Shown one piece after another: positions 34,901 through 49,900 of a DNA stretch of 64,000 bases. Under the pieces are notes generated by a model, which saw only the letters and a program-made list of their open reading frames with translations, was not told the origin of the DNA and did not search any database. The position numbers and the translations under genes were made by a program. Location: contig NC_039489.1 of NCBI RefSeq assembly GCF_003590095.1, forward strand, positions 2,914,001-2,978,000. Direction: 5' to 3'. The stretch comes from Trichoplusia ni (taxonomy: Eukaryota; Arthropoda; Insecta; Lepidoptera; Noctuidae). Numbering within the stretch: position 1 is the stretch's first letter; each line of letters opens with the position of its first letter.

Positions 34901-37900
34901 GTCATGGAGACAGAAACATCAAGAATTTGCGTGGGCTAACTTACATAAGGTCAGAATTAAAAGCATCTAATTTGTTATTCAAACACGGCCGTAATCAATC
35001 AGTATTCAGTAGAAGCTATGCAAAGAAACCTGCCACTCAAGAAACTAAGATAGTTATCTTTTTAATTTCTCAGAATATTAAGTCAACTTTCCAGAATTTA
35101 ATTATTATGTTAAACCCTTTAATTATGTTTGATTCATATCGGTACAGTAAGGTTCTATGTAAAACCTGACTCGCGAGTTTGAGGGCTCCTAACAAATACG
35201 ACAAAGGCAAACAAGTTCGCGATCAAAGTTGTCACTCATCAAATGTTTATGATATAATGACGATTCCGTACGGACGGACAGACAAAGGACTGGTAGAGTT
35301 CCGGTTTTATTTTTTGGATACGGAACTATACTAATAAATTGTTTATTTTTTAAGTATCGGTCGGCCCAGTGATATTGTTGTAAAACCAGCATCATCGTCC
35401 ATAACTTTCTATCGGACGTCATCTCACATGAAACACACCATGTATAAAAAAAACATCAATTTGACCAAATTTTTTGTATTCCAGATCTCCTGACTCCAGA
35501 CCACAGCGACGTATTCGAAGATACCAGTACCGGATCGTTTTCGCAACTGTTATTCGATGTGGCAAGGGACCAGGTTCTCGTGGGCGCAAGGTGACTGCCT
35601 AAATCTATTTATGTCTAGACCTAACTGCTATTCAACCTGTTCTGTCGACACTTGATTTAGTGTTAGGCAATTTGTTAAGACTTTAGTTATGGTGGTAAGA
35701 TAATAAGGGTCAATTTTGTGTGCTTATAGTTGAATGGTTTGCATAATTTCGTAATCATATCTTCGAATTATGTAACACCATTTTGACACGTTTTCAAAGG
35801 GCTATTTGGTGTTGCTTTACACCTACCTTAAAAATGATAGAGGTAGTTTGAAGATTGACAGCACCAAGTAAAGTTCTAGTTTCCTTAAAATAACATCGCC
35901 TTAAACAGCAGATTATTATTTTCATAGCAGTGATAGAATAGTGCTATGACCTTTGGAGTGCCAAGTATAAAACCAAATCAGAGGGTTAAAAATAGTTTAA
36001 AAACTCTGACACCAGGTTCTTAACGAACCATATGCAAAAGGTAAGGAGAAGATGATAAGACTTTCTATTGACTATTTGATCATTTAAAAACAAAATAAAA
36101 TATCCGAATCGTGCTTAACTCATGAATGCTTGGAATTCCTAAATCCTATTACAAGATTGTTAAATAAAATAATTTAGGAGGAGGGATACACGTTTTTCGA
36201 CATCATTATTTTTTTCATCATATGTGATTATAATCCGTTCTACTAAATACCCAATTAATAGAAAACCTAGACAACGTAAAAGTTAAAGCAAAAACATATT
36301 ACTATTAAAATTAAAATCCATAATTAATTTAAGTCTTCTTCCAAAAGCAGTAATTTATAATTAGCTACATCCTTCTTTCTCTTAGATGTTATCAATTTTA
36401 ATAACCACTTACATAGTTAAAATGTATAGAGAACTTAATAGTTTAATGTGTTTATAACAGACTGCCAGAGGAATCATAAACCGACAGTGAACGTGTCATA
36501 ACAATTACTTTAATTGGTATAATGGATTTATTGGAACTTACAGTCTACTTTAATTATTTAGACAGCAGAATTATCACTTAGAATTGGAATTAGAAATGTG
36601 GCACCGTTCGGGCATTCGTTTCAATTTCTAACAGCTATTAGCATCGATCGTGGTGTTACGTGGGCACTAGGTTTAAATTTAAACACAAAGAGACGTGTAT
36701 TTTAAGAATATGGAGGAATCATAATCATCGTATTTTGGACAAATTACACTATTAATTGGAAATCTACATGACGACTTTTTTTGTTAGCTATCCCAGTCAT
36801 TACATACAGTATGCAAAAATTCAAGTCCCAAGTTTGATTTTCTTAGATTTCTTTTGTATATTCAGAAATTGTTTTGGTTGTATTGGAGTCAAAAGAAATT
36901 ACTTGAAAGTACGTAAAAGTGTGGCGTAAAAAGAAGTAGATTTTAGAAAACAAAAGTTTTTCGAAACTTGTGTTGTTTTCACATCAGGTTGTTTAAGTTT
37001 CTCGCAATAATAAAAAAACCGTACTATAAAACGAGTTTTACTTGCTGTGATCTTTGCGGTACAAAATAATAAATAGTAGAGCTAAAAGAACATGAATGAT
37101 ATGAATCAGTCAATAATTTAAAATGTCACAGCATACGTGAAGATACAAAAAAATACACAGACCAGTCTAGCAAGTATCCAAAGATAACACACCCTACACA
37201 TAACAAACAAAAAACATCAAAATATAAATCATTAAAAACGTTATCTTAACAGTATTTTAATGCGATACCAGTGTATACATATAACCGGCCGTACAAACAA
37301 ACTTGTTCAAACCGTGTCATTCACCTGCTCAACTTATGATACAAGATAGTGTTATCAAGAGGACAGCCTGTTAGTCCTCGAATCGCTGCCACTCGCTTTA
37401 ATTAACAATTACCGTTTATTTTTAATATTATTATAGTTAACAAGCGACTGCACGGAGGACCAAGTGGTTGAGGTCACCACATGAACTCCACTGTCCGCGT
37501 GGGACAAGCGGATGTGTGATCTAAGAATGCTTGTCCTGAGTCTGGGTGTTTTTTGTGCATGTGAATTGAATATTTGAAAACACCCGCGACACGACTACTA
37601 TGTAGTTTAATGCAGGGGCTGTTACAAAAAAATGGCGAGACTAATGTTATATCATCGAAACTGATTTGTAAGTTTTTATTGGCTGGCTTTTGGCTTCTGT
37701 TTAATTTTATTTTTGCCTAAGTTTTACGAAAGATCGAATATCGCAAAATGTCTATATCTATCCGGCTAATATAAAAAAAGTATCTTTCTAGATCTAATTT
37801 TAGATCAAACACCATATCATTTGTGGAAGCGTGATAGCACTCTACCCCGCATAGTGCGCTGTACCGCTTTCACAAACGCACCAGACTTATTTTAATTGTC

Positions 37901-40900
37901 GTTACTAGCGCCTTACATTACTAGTTCTTCAGTGATATATAGCTGTCATATAAAACTAAACAATTTCTTTTTTCTCTTCTTATTAACTTCTTAGATAGAA
38001 TGCCAGTCTGTGGTCCAAGACAGGTCACAAATATCTCAAATAAATATTTCTAATGTGTCCCACTTTTAGATCGATATGTCAATTCTGCAATAAATCCTAG
38101 TAAACATACTGAATCTCATTAGACTTATCTAATATCAGTGAGCTGATGAACCAATAAACATTTTATGTTATTGCTGCGTATTAATTAACCTTTGCTAATT
38201 ACTATCGTAAATAGAAGCTAGCTGTTATAATGATGTGGCGTTATGGTTGGTTATTGGTGCGAATATATTGACATATTTGGGACTATCGACCGGCGATATA
38301 TCTCCAAACGCTAACGAATGGCTCCAATGTTCTGTACAGACAAAACACGTCACTTGTCACTTTAATTTATTTGTGAGTAACTTTTTTCTCGATATTCGTG
38401 AGTTTTGTTAGACAAAAATTAATAAGACTTTCAATTAATAAGATTTCCCCGCATGATCGAATTATTACAAATCTGTTAATAGTAGTTGTATTTTCTATCT
38501 GCTTGCTGAACTTATTATCTATTAAGTAACTTCTGAATTTATTTTCATGCTTGGATGTCCGAACAGGAGTTGAAAGTGTTATGAATAAGCTCTCAGTCTA
38601 TATTATAGGCTAGTTTATTTTGTTCCTGGAAATGAAGCCGGTGTCAAGACAGTAGGTTTGCATTTACAATCGCGGTTTTCTATAACGAGAATATTCTCTA
38701 GAAGCTTTCTAACGGAAGAAATTTATAATGCAGGTGTAACTTCAATGCGTTATATAGACATCAGCTCAGATAAAGCAATTAAAACAAAAAATACATTCGA
38801 GAAACGTGCAGAACATGTTTAATCACTTAATCTTTTTTAACTTTCAATTTTACAAAAACGAATGTAAAAATCCCGAATTTCTTTTCACATACATACAACA
38901 TTCAAATTCCTCTTTACATGTTTTAAAGCTTAATTCTCACTCGTTTTCCGGTTAAAATCGAAGCCGACATCAGATTCATTCATCCTGCTCTGTCAAGTAC
39001 AGTTATAATCTATATCTCACTTCATCTTAAAATTGCAATAAGTAGTTTTACATTGCAGAATGCAAAGCCATCGTAAAATACGGAACATAGTAACTCGTTT
39101 TACTTATAGGGAAAGGCATGTTTCTAGGTCTTCTTTATCTAGAAATGCACCAGTAAATACAATATTGCTTCATTGGTCAGTTGACAGCTTGCGATTCTAA
39201 AGGGCTTGGCTTCCTATTAAAATATATACATGAAGTTATATCAATACTCCTTATTATAAGTTTTGAAGTGTTCTGTTAGCACTCGTTTATGAGTCTGGAT
39301 TTTGTACGATAATTAAAAATTAACGCGAGTCGCGCGTCATACCCAGTCATAATGTAATCAAGTTAATAACGATAGGCTAATTCTACATGACACCGATTAC
39401 TGGAATTAAACAAAAAACAAACAATGACGGTTCCTACACTGTTTACTTCTTGTACACTTCGCGGTTAAACATAATACTAGTGCCTCGCCCCGACTTTGCT
39501 CGAATGCGTTGCTATTAAACTACATATATCGATTTGTTTAACGTTCTTTATTTTGATAAGAATTAATATCATCTTACAAATTCGAAATAAGCTTTGTTTT
39601 AGAATACATTAAAAGATAGACATGCTCACGGCTTTTTAGTAGACCTTTTTAATTATTATGGTGTACAATTTTGTAGAACATTATTTCGATCTATGTCGTA
39701 GGGTTAAGCCAGTCAAGTAGTCAATACTAGAGAATAAAATTAGAAACCCTAAAATTGACTGTTTTTGTCTACAAAATTATGCATGTATGTACTTTAAAAT
39801 GTTCCTATTGAACCACTCTGTCTATTAAAAAAAAACCGCATCTGTTCGCATTTTCATTTTATAATATTTACTTATACTGATATACACGTCAGTATTAAAC
39901 ATACATCTCGTCAATACATACTACATGCTTACACGCTCGTCAGTATGTTAAAACTGCAGGAATTTTCGAGCGTATCTCTTGACCCAAAACTCCTAATTAC
40001 TCCTACGCTTGTAAATGAAAGTCGAGAACAACTGAACAACGCGGAATTTCGTCAATATCAGACGAGCGTCGGCTAAGTGTTATTACGATTGTCTATTAAC
40101 ACATACAGTTATAATCTATGGATTCGGTTCATCGCTAGGGCTGATGACGACGTGAAATTTGAAAAATATACTTTTTGTAGGGACTAGGATAAAAGTGAAC
40201 CAGGGTATAGTAGATATGGAGTTATGGAAGATGGTGGATTTAAGCTGTGTATTGTTTATTTTAAAGATCAAAATGCAACAAAAGCGTATAATTATGCGTT
40301 ATTCGTCCTTCTGGCATTTTTCTTCACCTCTAAGGCGGTTTTTCATAGTTCAAATGTTGCTTCTAAACATAGCATAGGTTTTATTGGCAACCCTGTTCTC
40401 TATGTATTTGAAGCGGCGTATATCAAACACCAGGAAGTGCCTGTTTGCCACATAATGTCAATATGTGTGCCGTGAACATTTGGCTAAGCTATTAAAACAT
40501 TCTGTTTGTACATGTGCTTTTCAACGGCACGCGCATCAAGATGCTTATCCGAGTTATGTGAACTTTATCGTGTAAATAAATTGTACTGGGTTCTTGTTGC
40601 TATGTCATTAGTAAGGTTTTTTAGTACGTTTGGCTTTGTTTTTACTTTATTTTTTTTTATTTCAGTAATTCATATTTCTTTATTAAGGAGTTCAGAGAGG
40701 GAGATTTAGATATGCATGTGGTTTATAGTGATATTTTTTGTGATAGTGAGTATTAGGTAGCGGTAATATGTATTACATTAATTTGCATATTTTCTTGTCT
40801 TGATGAAGTTAAATATGATCTTTGCTTTACCGCTTCTTCTTGCTCAATTTATTTGTTTTTTTTTTTTCATTTTGTCCTGTTAATCGTCGCGCTATGACTA

Positions 40901-43900
40901 ACTTACTTTTCTATCATATCACTTATCACGTGCTAACTCCCGGACTCTTTTAAAACCATGCTATCCATCCCTCTTCTTTACATGACTATACCAAGACAAA
41001 CGAATTACTTTTTATAATTTATTTAATTAATATCAGTGTTTAAAAATACAAACACATGTTCATCAATTTCCAACCTACTTCTCGATACATCGATACTAAT
41101 TTCGATACCGTTCCTATCGGTATCGCAGTATCGATTACAGCGGCGCAGCATTGAAATTCTATCGCAAGCAATCGACTAGTGTACGGTTACTGCGTATGTC
41201 CAATTCGTATAAACTGTTGCTTATGTATGATTTCCTAGATCTTAACTGGATCTACATGATTATGTTACGAGCAGTTTTTACATGATATGTCATTGGATCA
41301 TATTTACTAACAAGAAGTCAAAAGGCCAGGGAGGTTATTTGCAGATTCTTTTTGTTTAGACTAAGACTTTCATAGACTTTTCTGAGAAAAGGCGGTTGGA
41401 AATGAAGGAGCAGCCCTTTTCCAGGCTGGGAGATATCATACTCGTAAGCTTTGTTTAGTGTTATATAAATTTTACTATTTAGGTTAAACGATGATCAATA
41501 ATGTTTCCTAAATTCACGTTTAATAGAATTAGTTAACTTGTAAAATTTACTGTAGAACATGTTAATGCTATGTATAGGTACGAGATTTCACAAGGTATTG
41601 CGATTGTTCTTGTTTAAATAACTTAATACCTCTCGTTTATATCACAAGGTCACATTTTATGTTATGCACATAAAAAAACGAGTCATATTGCAGTTTTTTT
41701 GTAATATCGACGCCCCGCAGTCTACCTTAATATTGATAACATTACAACGTGCGTCAATTTTCTCTTATCACCGGATTTGGATAAAGCTGTGTATTAAAAT
41801 TTGTTGCGGTACTTATATATTCATCCTTGAGTGATAGTTATCAGGTATCACGTATTATAAAAATGTTGTGATAGCCTTGCGGTGTTCTGTAATGATTTGT
41901 AAACAGTCGGTGTAAGTTCGGTCAAAGTTTAGACAAGTACAAATGTGACTTTTCAAAGTTAAGTATAGGTTTTTTTTCAATTATTGATTTGAGGAAACTA
42001 CGATTCCAGAATTGGAATCAGAAATTGCCAATGAGCTTTCAGTTAGCGTCGTGATCAATGATCAAAACCTTTCCTCTGCCCAACGATAGTACAACAATAG
42101 GCAAGCATCTTCACTTACAGTTATTATAAGTGAAGATTGGAATGATAAATATTTGTTTACAAGCAACTGTTAGGTACACATACTTGAGTCGGTCTTACAC
42201 AATGCGCTCCTGTAATAAGATATGTAATGCATTGTCTTGTATCATGACTTATGCGGTGTGAAGTACACGTTTGAGGTACCTACTTATGATCACTATAGAC
42301 ATATTATGTACTAAGTTCCTTACAGTCGAATAAGCCTTAAATCTGAGTGAATGTGGTTGATTTTCGAAGCTACTATTATAGTTATGTATCGTGACTCGTG
42401 TGGTGTAGGGTACATTAGAACAACAATATCTAACAATTTCTGGCGCCCTGTATTAAAAGCAGTAGGGTTATTTTTGTAACCATACCATCCAAATAATCAT
42501 GGTATAACTTAGTGCAGCGATGTACCTTCGTTAAAACCTTCGAAGTTTCTAAGATTTCACAACGCAATAAGGTTCAAAGTCGTAACTCTCGGTCTGCATA
42601 CTCTTGTGAAGGTGGTAGCTAGTTAAAATTGGACAAACATTGTCACAGTTGTCACGTTACTCGGACCCGAATGTCCAGTCTTTACTAGGTCAGTAATGTG
42701 TCCTTGTTTACCAAATATTATTTATTGCTTTAGTTAATAGAAGACCAGTTTTATTAACATCTGTTTTAACGATAAAAATAACAGGTCGCAAAATGGTACG
42801 CAATTCTGGTTGTGCAGGTAATTTAATTTTTTTAATATACCCGCATATTTGTATCACTTGGATAGTGTAATTGCTCGACGAAGAAAAAGTATGTAAATAA
42901 ATGCATTATCCTTACCTTAACAAATCAGACTATACTTGATAGGCGTACAGATTTGGCAGAGGCTCTTTGCTTACCAATAGAGTTTGACGTCACGTTCTGA
43001 ACTTATTCATTGGTCGGAAAACCTTAAAATACTTTTTTTTTTTCTAGATAGTGTACATTCATTGTATAGTCCTATATGTTACTTATAACCTTAGCCTTGT
43101 GACGTATAGAGCAAACGCCGTCTTTATAACAATAATGGCTTTCAACCACTGTGGTACTCACCACACAATGTGAAGCAACTAAGTTGCCACTTTATGCGAA
43201 TATTACGCATTCTCGACTTTACTGCCAAACCGACTCAATTCCCAGCAAGACGACTTCTGGTAACATCTAGGCTAAAGCTTTGCATTTAGATGCAATCTAT
43301 ATTAACTGGTACTATCTAGTTCCGTTGTACGCTTGATAGTGTTTCACCATAATGTTGATAGTTTAGGTGCATCTCCCACAGTAAGTGGAATAATTATGAT
43401 TATCTCAATTATAACGAAGTATAGAGTGCTTAAATATGTTAAAACTGTAGCTTTCGTCTCTTGTTAACAAACCGCGTTTTATCCAGTGTTTATTTTTGAT
43501 ATTCTATTCATGTATTGTACCATCTTTAACTAATGTTCATTCTTTATTGGGATAGACACATTTGCACAAACAAACAACACATCGACGTACATAATATAGT
43601 CGGGCAAGTACACCATTTGTAGTTCAACAGCGCCCTAAGTATATGATCTTAGAATTGTAAGCAGATTTGTCTCTTCCCTATTCAATCTCGATTGATTGTG
43701 TCTATCAAACGAGATTGCGATCATGCTTTTTGATTGCGGATCGCGATTGAGATTTATCATGTACTTTTGAGTGTGAGCTGTGCCTTTACATAAGTTTGAT
43801 CGTCATTTGTTTCATCTTCATACCCACCACTTAAATTTTATTTATCTTCTCCTAGGGATGCCCTCTACCGGTTATCATTACGAGGCCTGGGAGTATTGGA

Positions 43901-46900
43901 GCGCGCTGATTGGCTAGCTCCCTCGGAGAAGACGAAGATGTGCCAAGTTAAGGGGCAGACAGAAGAGGATTGTCGGAATTATGTCAAAGTGCTGCTGTCA
44001 CATGGGCATAAGCTGTTCGCGTGTGGGACTCACGCTTTTAGTCCAGTTTGCAGTTGGCGGGAGGTCAGTTTAATTCAAGTTCAACCTTAATTCTTCATAC
44101 TTAAAATATAGATTTGTTTCTTATATGTTCCCATGCTTAATTGAGGAGACGTAAGGTTATAAGCAGAATTTTGCGGGATTCAGGTAAAACCCGTGTGTTT
44201 TGGAGATCGACTACACATTTAATCTCCGCAATCTATTTTAACTCCATAACTCGGTAGTTTAATAATAACGGAAAGCATTGTTATAGTTAAAAAATAACTA
44301 ATTATCCGATAATTTTGTTCAGATCGAGTCGATAAACACGGTGACGGAGTGGGTGACGGGGGTCGCAAACTGTCCGTACAACCCTCACTCCAACGTGACA
44401 GCAATTCTGGCCAGCAATGGAGAGTACTACGCAGGCACGCCAACTGACTTCGCCAGCTCTGATACAGCTATATGCAGGTAAGATATCTTTGTTCAAACAT
44501 GTAATATATTTATTTTTTCTCTGGCCCACTGTATCCCATGCTGGGCAAAGGCCTCCCACAAATCCTTCCACGATTCTCTAATCTCTTCAAACCAACTCCC
44601 TGAACATGTCCTATCGTCTACCCTAAAGACCGCAAACTAGACTTGGAAAGAGAATAATGTTCCTTAGCTTATGACACGATCTTTGGAAGTGTTTTCTAAA
44701 TAGGAGACTCACTTCTTCAATTTAGTTTACTTTTTTCTCCGGATTAGAAGATATTTCAACTCCAGCTGCCTAACGCTTGCTAAAAGCAGCTAGCCAATAT
44801 CCTTGTTCACTTCACTTAGCATTGAGCAATAACACATAATCTATTATTTCTTCATTAGAATGTATTGATACTGGAGCCTTTACACCGCTCTAATTCGATA
44901 TCAATGTGTATTGTGGGTCAGTAATTTAATAGCTATCGATAGCTGTCCTTGTGATCAGTAGTAATCTGTATCTTTTGCAATCCTAGTAACAATGATTAGA
45001 TTAAATCCATATTTGTTGGAGATTTGTGCCTTATTAGGTCACCTACCTACGTAAATATTATTGGGTCGGAGATAATGTAGCTTATGTTTTGGATTGTAAA
45101 GATAAGAATATTAATTATGTCTGTTTTCTAAAAATTATTTATTAGCTTTTAGGAGAATTTGTTTTTGGGCGCGGATTTGTCCGCGTATCTGTACACTAGT
45201 TCATATTTATTCGATAGTGCGATAATCATAATCTAATTTAAGTCTCAAATTCGAGACAGCTGCTATTTTCCACTAGGAAAAACTGCGATAGGTACCCGGT
45301 AATATTCCCAGAACTTGCAATGTAAGGTAGATGCGATTAAAAGTGATATTTCGCCTAAGACAGTCCCCACCCAATTCGTCCTATCTGGTAAAGGTGAGAA
45401 GAGGAATGTCTTACCTGTTAAGACCGCTAAAATCGTTCAACCTTCCCCTGTACCAGTGACCACGGGTCTGCAATGCAAACTATTGCAATGAATGAGCTTG
45501 GAAGCTTCCTTTAACGCTCTGCCCATGTATTTATCGAACCACTTCTTCCCCAGGAGTCGCGGCGCAGCCATCAGGGAGGCGGGCACGCTACGCACGACCC
45601 AGTACGATCTAAACTGGTTGAACGAACCCCAGTTCGTCGGCAGCTTCGAAGATGACAACTTCGTCTATTTCGTGTTCAGAGAGGTCGCTGTGGAGTTCAT
45701 GAATTGCGGGAAGGTGAGTCTAAAAAACAATATCAGAATATCCACTTGACTAACTATATTAATTGCGATTAACACAACATATATGAATGATTACTGACAA
45801 CATATATGAATTGCGATTAATTGACCCAAAGGTCACACTTATTTGTCATAATTCTTCGCATAGGTTAAATTCTCAAGTATTTTTGGAACATGGATCCCGC
45901 GTTAAGGAATTGGATCCTTGTGTCGCGAGGGTTTCATAAATATTCATTTCGTATAAATATACATGCACGAAGAGACTCAGGACAAGCTTTATTTGACACA
46001 TATGCTTGTCATACGCGGGATTCGAACCTACGACACGTCGCTCTTAGTAACGGTCGGCTATCCGTGCAAATTGTTGTGCCGGATCTCTGAAACAGTTGTT
46101 GCTCTTAAATAGTGGATAAGTTTAATGTCAATCATAAAGCGTTAAGTGACATCAGTCAAGAGAAAACATATATTATGTTAATGACTATAATGACTTCCAA
46201 GGAGGAGATTGTCAAATCTTCGTTTTCCTGAATATTTGTCCAAATCTTTAACACCGTAGTTAAACAAACACTAAATATCACAACACCCACAATGGAAACA
46301 AACATTCGTGGGAAACACTACTATTTTCGTTCGGGACTGACTCGCCACCCACAGCGCAGTCTAAACTGTGCCTACCCGCTAATTAGTCGCTAAATCGAGA
46401 AATCTATTTTAGATTTTATTTATTACTATGATTGCGCAATAGATCATAAACGATGTGTTTAGTATAATTAATGATCTAATTCATTGTACGATTAAGATAG
46501 ACGATGAGATTTAGTTTTATTTATTGCTCCATATTAATCCTTTTTGTGTTCTTATTAATTATTAATTCGATTAAGGAATAAGAAAATATTATTAAGTTCT
46601 ATTAATTGTATGATTTGAAGATTTTATTTAAGACGCTTGGAATTCAATTTAAAATAAATAAGAATGCTTATTTTCTTTTTCTGGTGACAGTTAGTACAAT
46701 TGTAAACACTTGAACTCATACAGATGAGATAAACTATATTCTATACTTAGGTATTAGAATTTTAAAATTATTTAAGTCTCAATTTGTGGGACACAGTCTA
46801 TTCAAAGCTGTTAATACAAAAAGGCCCTGTATATTTTTTTGATTTACACATGGCGCCGCTGTGTCCAAAAATAAGTAACTTGTAAAAGTATTAGTGTATA

Positions 46901-49900
46901 GTATGTTTAGTGTTTCTATTAGACAGTAGTAGGAGTTGTACTCACATATTTGGTTTGTTACGTATTACTCATTAGATATAGTGTTTACATAACACGGTCG
47001 GACAGAATGTCATTACACACACTTAGTGTCTAAAGCCTTGATCTTCTGTCGAACGATTTCTAAAGCGTTTTTTACGAATTAAAAATAGTTTTTTTTTGTA
47101 ATATAGAGCCAGTGATTGAAGCTGCGCCTAAATACCATTGCCACCATTACCATTACCATGCGCGAAATACTTGATAGCTAAACAGAGTTTTGGAGGAGAA
47201 GCCATCATAACATGACTACCATCTACAACAAACAAATCAGTCACAATACCCACAGTACCCACGACTACTGAATTGTTTCACCCGCAACGGTAGTCCAAAG
47301 TCCTTTCGAAGGTACAGAAAGTGGGTTAATGCGGTACTTGCTGACCCTCCGTCGCTAACAAGGAAAGTGGCAGTTCATCTTGTAATAGTATCTTACTCGA
47401 CCGGAAAAGGTCCCCCCTATTATGTAGCAATCGACAATTTGCCAATTGTCTTGCTAATTCTTTGATGGATTACTTTGTTATTTTGATAATATACTCGTAT
47501 ACCTACATTGTTTTGAATGTGATAGCTCATAGCTAATACAGATTTGACAAAAGCAAAAAAAAAGAAATGTTTTGTTTTGTTTGTCGCTACGTTTGCTCTC
47601 GATGAACTCGGCAACAGCTTATCCGATTCAATTGTTCCCTTTGGTCATTCGTCTGAATGATTTTATTAAATTGCATTAAATTCGTTTCATGTTAATCTGT
47701 TCAGGAATCAAAAACCGTAGATTAAAAAAAAAGACGTATCAAAACACTAATACCCTCAGTAAATTTTCCACGCTAATGAAGTCGCTAGTACCTATGAAAT
47801 ATTTTTCTAAATCGAGACCTTTAAAAACTGTCTGTTGATTGCTTATTTTACGAACGAATTTAACCAATATTCCTCCTACCCCTAGATAATCTACTCACGA
47901 ATCGCCCGCGTGTGCAAGAACGACCCCGGCGGCTACCTGGTCATGAAAGACAGTTGGAGTACATTCCTCAAGGCTCGCCTCAAGTGCTCCGTGCCTGGGG
48001 ATGTGCCTGGCGACGTGCCCTTCTACTACGACGAGGTGCAGAGCGTCGAGTATCTGCCGCAGGAGAAGTTACTAGTGGCTACGTTCACGACGCCAGCGTA
48101 AGTTGAGCTTTGGCTTTTGTAGTTTCGAAGGAAATCAGATATGGATAGCAATTTTTACATTTATTTTAGTTTCCGTTTTCAATGTATTCTTGACGTTAAT
48201 TTCATTTCGTTGAGTCGAATAATTTCTTTTTACAAAAAAAAAAGTATCTATTGCAAAAATGTCTAAAATATTCCACATCTGGGTAAATTGCAAGTTCCTC
48301 CACGATCTTTTTATGTTGTCGAAATCGAATTATCTTAAAATCTTTCTCACAGTAATAGCATAGCTGGCAGTGCTGTTTGCATATACAGCATGGGAGACAT
48401 CACAGCGGCATTTGAAGGACCTTACAAGGTACAAGACAGACCGACATCCACCTGGGAACCAAGAGCGCCGTCGAAGCAAGCACGGGACCACTATAAATGT
48501 GTACCAGATTCCAGGTCAGTTTTTATAAATAGATATTGTGAAAATATACCACCAGTATTCGGTTGAAGTGTGAAATGTAATATCCTCCGATCTTTGTTTT
48601 AAAATTACTTTATAATATATCATCCTGGACAAGTCCGTCAGCTTGTCGGAAGCCTTTTAGCCTTAAAAGAAAAGGACTGATGGATAAATATCGGACGGAA
48701 CATTTTTGGGGCGATAAGTTAGCTGGTGCTTCCAGGACGTAGTATGTCATTCATTGATGGAATGCGTCATTGTTTAAGTAGTTTAACTACAGAGTGCTTT
48801 TTCCATGACCCATAAAAAAAACCTTTTATATTCCAGAGTACACGAAGCCATCGAGTACCATCGCTATCAGCTAATGTACGAGTCAGTGCAACCGTTATCA
48901 GGAGAGCCAGTCTACAAAGTGACGTCAGAACGTTTCACCCACGTGACCGTTGACGTCACTAGCGCCAAGAATATCGAGAGGCAACTAGTGTTGTATGTGG
49001 CAACACAAGCTGGTTATATACTGAAGTTGTCGGTGTTGCCAATGTTGGATGGCGCGTGTTTGGTGGAGAGGTGGAATTTGAATGGAAAGAACAGTACTTT
49101 TGAAGTTCTGACTATGCAGTTTGTTAAAGATACCGTAAGTATTTATAAGCGTTTGTATTGTGTACTTTTTTGTAGTATTTTCGATCGTTTTAGCCAAAAA
49201 AAGAAAAAAAAAATCTAGCGACAAAGATTTATTGTAATGTACCTAACTGGTAATTGATACAAATTCTTGATCCTATTTATAAATTGCCATATCTGACAAA
49301 AAATACTAGTCATTTTTGTTTAAAATTTTACATTTCTTATATAACCAAACCATTTTACCCCACCAGATGTCAGTATACGTAGGCGGTGCTAGCAGCGTAG
49401 TCCGTGTAGTAGGGGCTCGTTGTAGCCGGTTCACGAGCCAGTCTGGGTGCGTGCTGGCCGGCGACCCTCACTGCGGCTGGGACGACGCTAGAGACCAGTG
49501 CGTGGCTGCCGCGGGACGGATAGCGGATCCAGCCTTTAAACAGGCGACCGAGGCATGCCCAGCAACTGATTCACCAGGTACCTACTGTAGATTTTAGTTG
49601 ATTTTCAGCAAATGCCAACCTCTTTTTATTAAAAAAAATAGTAATAGTACTTTCACACAACACCACCTTGTCCCAAACTAGCAATGTATGTATTTCAAAA
49701 GACATACATAACATAGAAAAATTACACTATCACCGAGAAAAAATGATCATGCTCACAAACACTTGTTAGTAGAAATAGCAGTCAGTAACCACTATAGTAG
49801 CCCAACAGGCCAACCAGTGTAGTTTTTATAACTTTAACAAACAACTGATGTATGATTTTCTTTATGTCTATTAAGTAATACTATAAAGACCTGGATCAGT

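Larger units (their letters stand above)
31962..35484 (+). other. Sema5 intron 1
   Basis: Repeat fragment at 31978-32155, then palindromic elements at 33720 and 34214. No exon-like sequence seen. The in-frame peptides here are AT-coded and have no homologues I know. Confidence 0.8.
35591..43855 (+). other. Sema5 intron 2, 8.3 kb
   Basis: The longest intron of the coding region. It holds a SINE (37451), a palindromic element (37821) and a cluster of CGATA motifs (41083-41164). Several frames of 60-80 codons near 40159-40709 are AT-rich without motifs, and I do not call them genes. Confidence 0.8.

Noticed and set aside
40159..40709. Cluster of overlapping 67-83-codon frames in Sema5 intron 2
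   Set aside because: Three frames overlap each other with no domain features; the hydrophobic look comes from T-rich sequence.
48837..49218. Read-through of exon 8 to the stop at 49216-49218
   Set aside because: The added residues are AT-coded and lysine-rich, and the donor ACC|GTAAGT plus exon 9 (PSI) fit the family exactly.
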